Shown: positions 61,725 through 64,000 of the stretch, in pieces | Layout of the letters: the number at the start of each line of letters is the position of its first letter | Numbering within the stretch: position 1 is the first letter of the stretch | The notes under the pieces: model-generated | The model's database searches: none | Seen by the model: the letters and a program-made list of their open reading frames with translations, nothing else | What the model was told of the DNA's origin: nothing | Assembly (NCBI GenBank): GCA_001013295.1 | Contig: LAZY01000036.1 | Location: forward strand, 1 to 64,000 | Length of the DNA stretch: 64,000 nt | Direction: 5' to 3' | Origin: Chryseobacterium indologenes | GTDB taxonomy: Bacteria > Bacteroidota > Bacteroidia > Flavobacteriales > Weeksellaceae | Program-made: the position numbers and the translations under genes

Positions 61725-62182
61725 TTACGTAAAGCAGGGAGACTTTGCTGAGCAGGATAATGTTTTTAGGTGATAAAAGTATTGATTATCTTTTCTACCA
61801 TCCTTTTTTCCTGTATAGGAAAGATTAACAGCGCCCTTCGTAACTGTATTGGTTGCCAGATCTACAATTTCAAGATGACTATTTCCCCAACCGTTAAAAA
61901 TATACATTTTATTATTGTAAGTTTCCGAATTAGCAAATTTTTTGGTAAGTAGAGTAGCATTGACAATACTCCATTCGTTGTCAGTAATATTATATTTCTC
62001 AATATAATTGGCATTCCCTCCCTTTTCCTGGTATCCATTGCTCATGTAGATATTATCATCCACTATTACACTGACTGTAGCACCTCTGCCTACAGACATA
62101 TTGGCGAGATTTTTAAAATCAAGGGTTTGTGCATGGGTTAGTAGTGTGCCCCAGAATGAAAGGATAATAATTTTGTTTTCAA
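61725..62182 (-). pseudogene. Truncated, frameshifted kelch-repeat gene, copy 3
   Basis: This is a third copy of the kelch protein. From an ATG at 62099 the frame encodes 124 residues that match paralogs up to about YTGKK, then ends in unrelated residues (DGRKDNQYF onward). Upstream, in the same frame, ILSFWGTLLTHAQTLDFKNL matches the paralogs' signal peptide. The start codon (TTG at 62182) is out of frame with it by a one-base deletion. Both ends are therefore damaged and the gene is almost certainly non-functional. Confidence 0.8.
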
Positions 62183-62472
62183 GGGTATGAGTTTTAGTAT
62201 TTGTTTTGTACCAGGCTTGAAGATAATAATCGTGGTTTAAACATAGAAAAAAGTTGAAGATAATTTTCTAAAATTGCTTTTAGTTAGCTAAAACCGGACG
62301 GTTTCACTCATCTTCAGTATTTCATCATCAAGTAGGGGCATCGGGAGGTGGAGACCATTTTGGGACTGGCCGGAGGGGGATCAGGAAGTGGTAGTTCTAT
62401 TTAGTATAATCCCCGGAAATAAAAGATTTTTTATTGGATTTACAATCTCAGAAACAGGAATACTACATGAAG
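62183..62472. other. Gap upstream of the kelch fragment
   Basis: About 290 bases with no supported gene. The first part (62183-62262) repeats the kelch 5' leader and is similar to 63386-63500. Glycine-rich open stretches around 62330-62400 have stops on every frame. Confidence 0.5.
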
Positions 62473-62700
62473 CTAGGGCATCTCGTCAATTATTTTTCCT
62501 AATTTTTCAGCAATAGAATTTTTTGACATACTTACGATTTGCCATTTTTCGTCATCAAATTTTGAAATGGTGATAAAATGGTTTTCATCAAATTTAAAAG
62601 TGTAATAGTAAAAGCCGTCTATTTTGTCAACATTTCCAATAATTTCAATATTGTATTCTGTATTGTTGAAGCTGAAATTAATGATTTCAGGTTTTTCCAT
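62473..62700 (-). CDS. 75-residue paralog B of the kelch-associated small protein
   Basis: A 75-residue cytoplasmic protein, about 80 percent identical by eye to that at 52494-52721 (both have NNTEYNIEIIGNVDKIDG and HFITISKFD). Here it precedes rather than follows the kelch (copy 3) gene. Its reading frame is intact while the kelch copy has decayed, so the small protein may be kept for its own role. Confidence 0.75.
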   Translation of the reverse strand: MEKPEIINFSFNNTEYNIEIIGNVDKIDGFYYYTFKFDENHFITISKFDDEKWQIVSMSKNSIAEKLGKIIDEMP

Positions 62701-62785
62701 TTAGTTTTAATTTACAACAGTTTTTATCTTCTTCATCAAAATATGATGTACAATGGGTTTTCTACCCAACAATTACGAATCACCT

Positions 62786-63259
62786 TTATGCCCCGCCGTT
62801 CAATACGGCATTACAAAACGTTTTGAAATCACCCAACTCAACTCCGTCTTCCCTATCCATAAAAGGACTTCCATCATAAAACTCACATACCTGGCCATAA
62901 GATTCAGATCGTTTGTCACAACAGATGAAAAAAAATCCTCTATCACTTCGGCGTCCTATATAAAGCCAAAAAGCCGGTTGGTCTTCTTTATCTCCATGAC
63001 AATCCATATGATCAATGGTACAGTAAATCATCTCATATATACCATAAATATACTGATCTATTTTATAAAAAGCGATACCGTCATTTTCCGTCTTTTCTAT
63101 AAATTGGGCATAGTCTTCCGGAATCGCAAGATTTTTATATTCTTCATAAGAAAAGTCATTATAAAAACTTCTAAAAACTTTCTCAAAAAAACTTTTTAAA
63201 TAAGCATTCATAGAATATAATGATCCCTCTGCTACTAACCTATTATATATTTCATCCAT
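62786..63259 (-). CDS. SUKH (SMI1/KNR4)-like protein
   Basis: A 157-residue acidic protein. IPEDYAQFIEKTENDGIAFY near 47-66 and the GRRSDRGFFFICCDKRS segment near 101-117 fit the SUKH superfamily, whose members commonly act as immunity proteins in polymorphic toxin systems. It has no signal peptide. A TATATTTG box lies 84 bases upstream. Confidence 0.68.
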   Translation of the reverse strand: MDEIYNRLVAEGSLYSMNAYLKSFFEKVFRSFYNDFSYEEYKNLAIPEDYAQFIEKTENDGIAFYKIDQYIYGIYEMIYCTIDHMDCHGDKEDQPAFWLYIGRRSDRGFFFICCDKRSESYGQVCEFYDGSPFMDREDGVELGDFKTFCNAVLNGGA

Positions 63260-63609
63260 TTTTTAATTCTTGCTTTTGGTTCAGATTTGACATTTCTCCT
63301 CTGATGTATTTTTTGATTAGAATATTTAATATAGTATTGAAACAAATATAATAAAAGTGGGAACAGGAAAGGGAGAGTAGGGGAATAATAATTTTGTTTT
63401 CAATGGTAGGAGCTTTAGTGTTTGGCTCTATTTGATTTTCTTTAGTAATTCAGGTTTATTTCTTAATACCGGGCTTGAATATAATAATCGTGGTTTAAAG
63501 GTAAAAAAAAGTTGAAGAGGGTAGAAACTTTACTACTGAAATCTGATGACTTTGGATGATCTATTTTATCAATGTAAAGTCGGGAGACTTTGAAGCTGTA
63601 AAATATTTT
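63260..63609. repeat. Repeated leader and tail segments of the kelch module
   Basis: A 350-base gap without a gene. Bases 63386-63510 (ATAATAATTTTGTTTTCAAT and then the AATAATCGTGGTTTAAA block) match 62165-62262, the 5' leader of kelch copy 3. Bases 63543-63597 (ending GGGAGACTTTG) match 61698-61750, downstream of kelch copy 3. So pieces of the module occur here without the gene. Confidence 0.65.
63343..63350 (-). promoter_or_regulatory. -7 promoter element of the SUKH-like gene
   Basis: The minus strand reads TATATTTG (TAnnTTTG), 84 bases upstream of the ATG at 63259. Confidence 0.4.
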
Positions 63610-64000
63610 TCAATAATTTTTAAAAAAGTTCAGAATAGAAAGAATATTTTCAATAAAACGGTTTTGAAATTTGATATAAATTCCGTTTTTGTAAATGAGA
63701 TCAAAAGTAATCCAACCGCCGAAACTTTTAAAAAAGTATTTGGGTTGGGTTGTTTCGTTTATTACAAAATCATAAGTGAATGTTCGTAAAAACTCTTCAT
63801 GGATGGGAAAAATGTCAATTAATTCCTTCTCAGATTTTATTAGGTTTATGCATTCCGTTTTGCTGTCAAATATCGGGTCAAAATAAGTTGTTGAAATTTT
63901 TGGAACAAAGTATTTTATGGTTTCATCAAAAGCCATAAATGATATAATCTCCGTGGAATGCCTGGGCAGAACAAATATTTTACCTTTTTTGTTTTGTGTT
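63610..64000 (-). CDS. Orphan protein, probably cut by the right edge
   Basis: The minus-strand frame is open to the window edge. It encodes at least 130 residues, of which the visible start KGKIFVLPRHSTEIISF precedes an internal methionine at 63936. If that methionine is the true start the protein has 108 residues. The protein is soluble with aromatic-rich strands (KYFFKSFGGWITFDLIYKNG). I do not recognise the family; the context is again immunity-like. Confidence 0.55.
   Translation of the reverse strand, partial: TQNKKGKIFVLPRHSTEIISFMAFDETIKYFVPKISTTYFDPIFDSKTECINLIKSEKELIDIFPIHEEFLRTFTYDFVINETTQPKYFFKSFGGWITFDLIYKNGIYIKFQNRFIENILSILNFFKNY

Noticed and set aside
62330..62400. Glycine-rich open stretch resembling a second double-glycine peptide
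   Set aside because: Stops interrupt every frame within 20 codons and no leader or start precedes it.
1..64000. CRISPR arrays, tRNA and rRNA genes, intact insertion sequences
   Set aside because: No regularly spaced repeat-spacer pattern, no tRNA-like or rRNA-like sequence, and no transposase frame was seen on either strand.

Overview
The window looks like a chromosomal segment of a Flavobacteriia member close to Chryseobacterium. The base composition is AT-rich. One protein carries a type IX secretion (Por) C-terminal signal, signal peptides commonly end in FSQ or FAQ, Shine-Dalgarno sequences are weak, and many genes follow a TAnnTTTG box, the -7 element of Bacteroidetes sigma-A promoters. 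The genus is an inference from general resemblance; no rRNA or tRNA was seen. No CRISPR array, intact insertion sequence or phage was found.

Bases 1-12 kb hold housekeeping and accessory genes: a double GNAT acetyltransferase, a nucleotide pyrophosphatase-like phosphatase, an esterase, a divergent NmrA-reductase/HxlR-regulator pair with a likely operator, an MdlB/MsbA-like ABC exporter, truA, lpxK overlapping a purine nucleoside phosphorylase, a TlpA-like thioredoxin and a second acetyltransferase. Bases 12-23 kb hold dinB, a cytoplasmic alpha-amylase, an unlisted 54-residue cysteine-rich double-glycine peptide gene, a carboxylesterase, an AraC regulator divergent from a cupin and a zinc alcohol dehydrogenase, and a tightly overlapping operon (alpha/beta hydrolase, ECF sigma factor, four-helix membrane protein, methyltransferase). 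Bases 23-33.5 kb hold an MHS-type transporter, two outer-membrane proteins, a T9SS cargo protein, and ribB under an FMN riboswitch.

At 33.65-33.82 kb an AT-rich gap carries three perfect DnaA boxes plus degenerate ones. It could be a replication origin or another DnaA-binding site; the gene orientation to its right argues against a simple oriC.

From 33.9 kb to the right edge essentially every gene is on the minus strand. Bases 34-45 kb hold lipoproteins and hydrolases, a DinB-fold protein, a CHMI-like isomerase, a class C beta-lactamase-like protein, a VOC protein, a reductase and two decayed genes. Bases 43-64 kb are accessory in character: many short acidic cytoplasmic proteins without recognised function (some resembling SUKH, YrhB/Imm35 or DUF1801 folds), a rifampin ADP-ribosyltransferase (Arr), an AlgI/AlgJ-like O-acetylation pair, and a kelch-protein plus 75-residue-protein module that has been copied and is decaying. 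I read this as an orphan immunity/effector-type island shaped by local duplication; that is an inference. The ends cut one gene on the left (C-terminal tail only) and probably one on the right.
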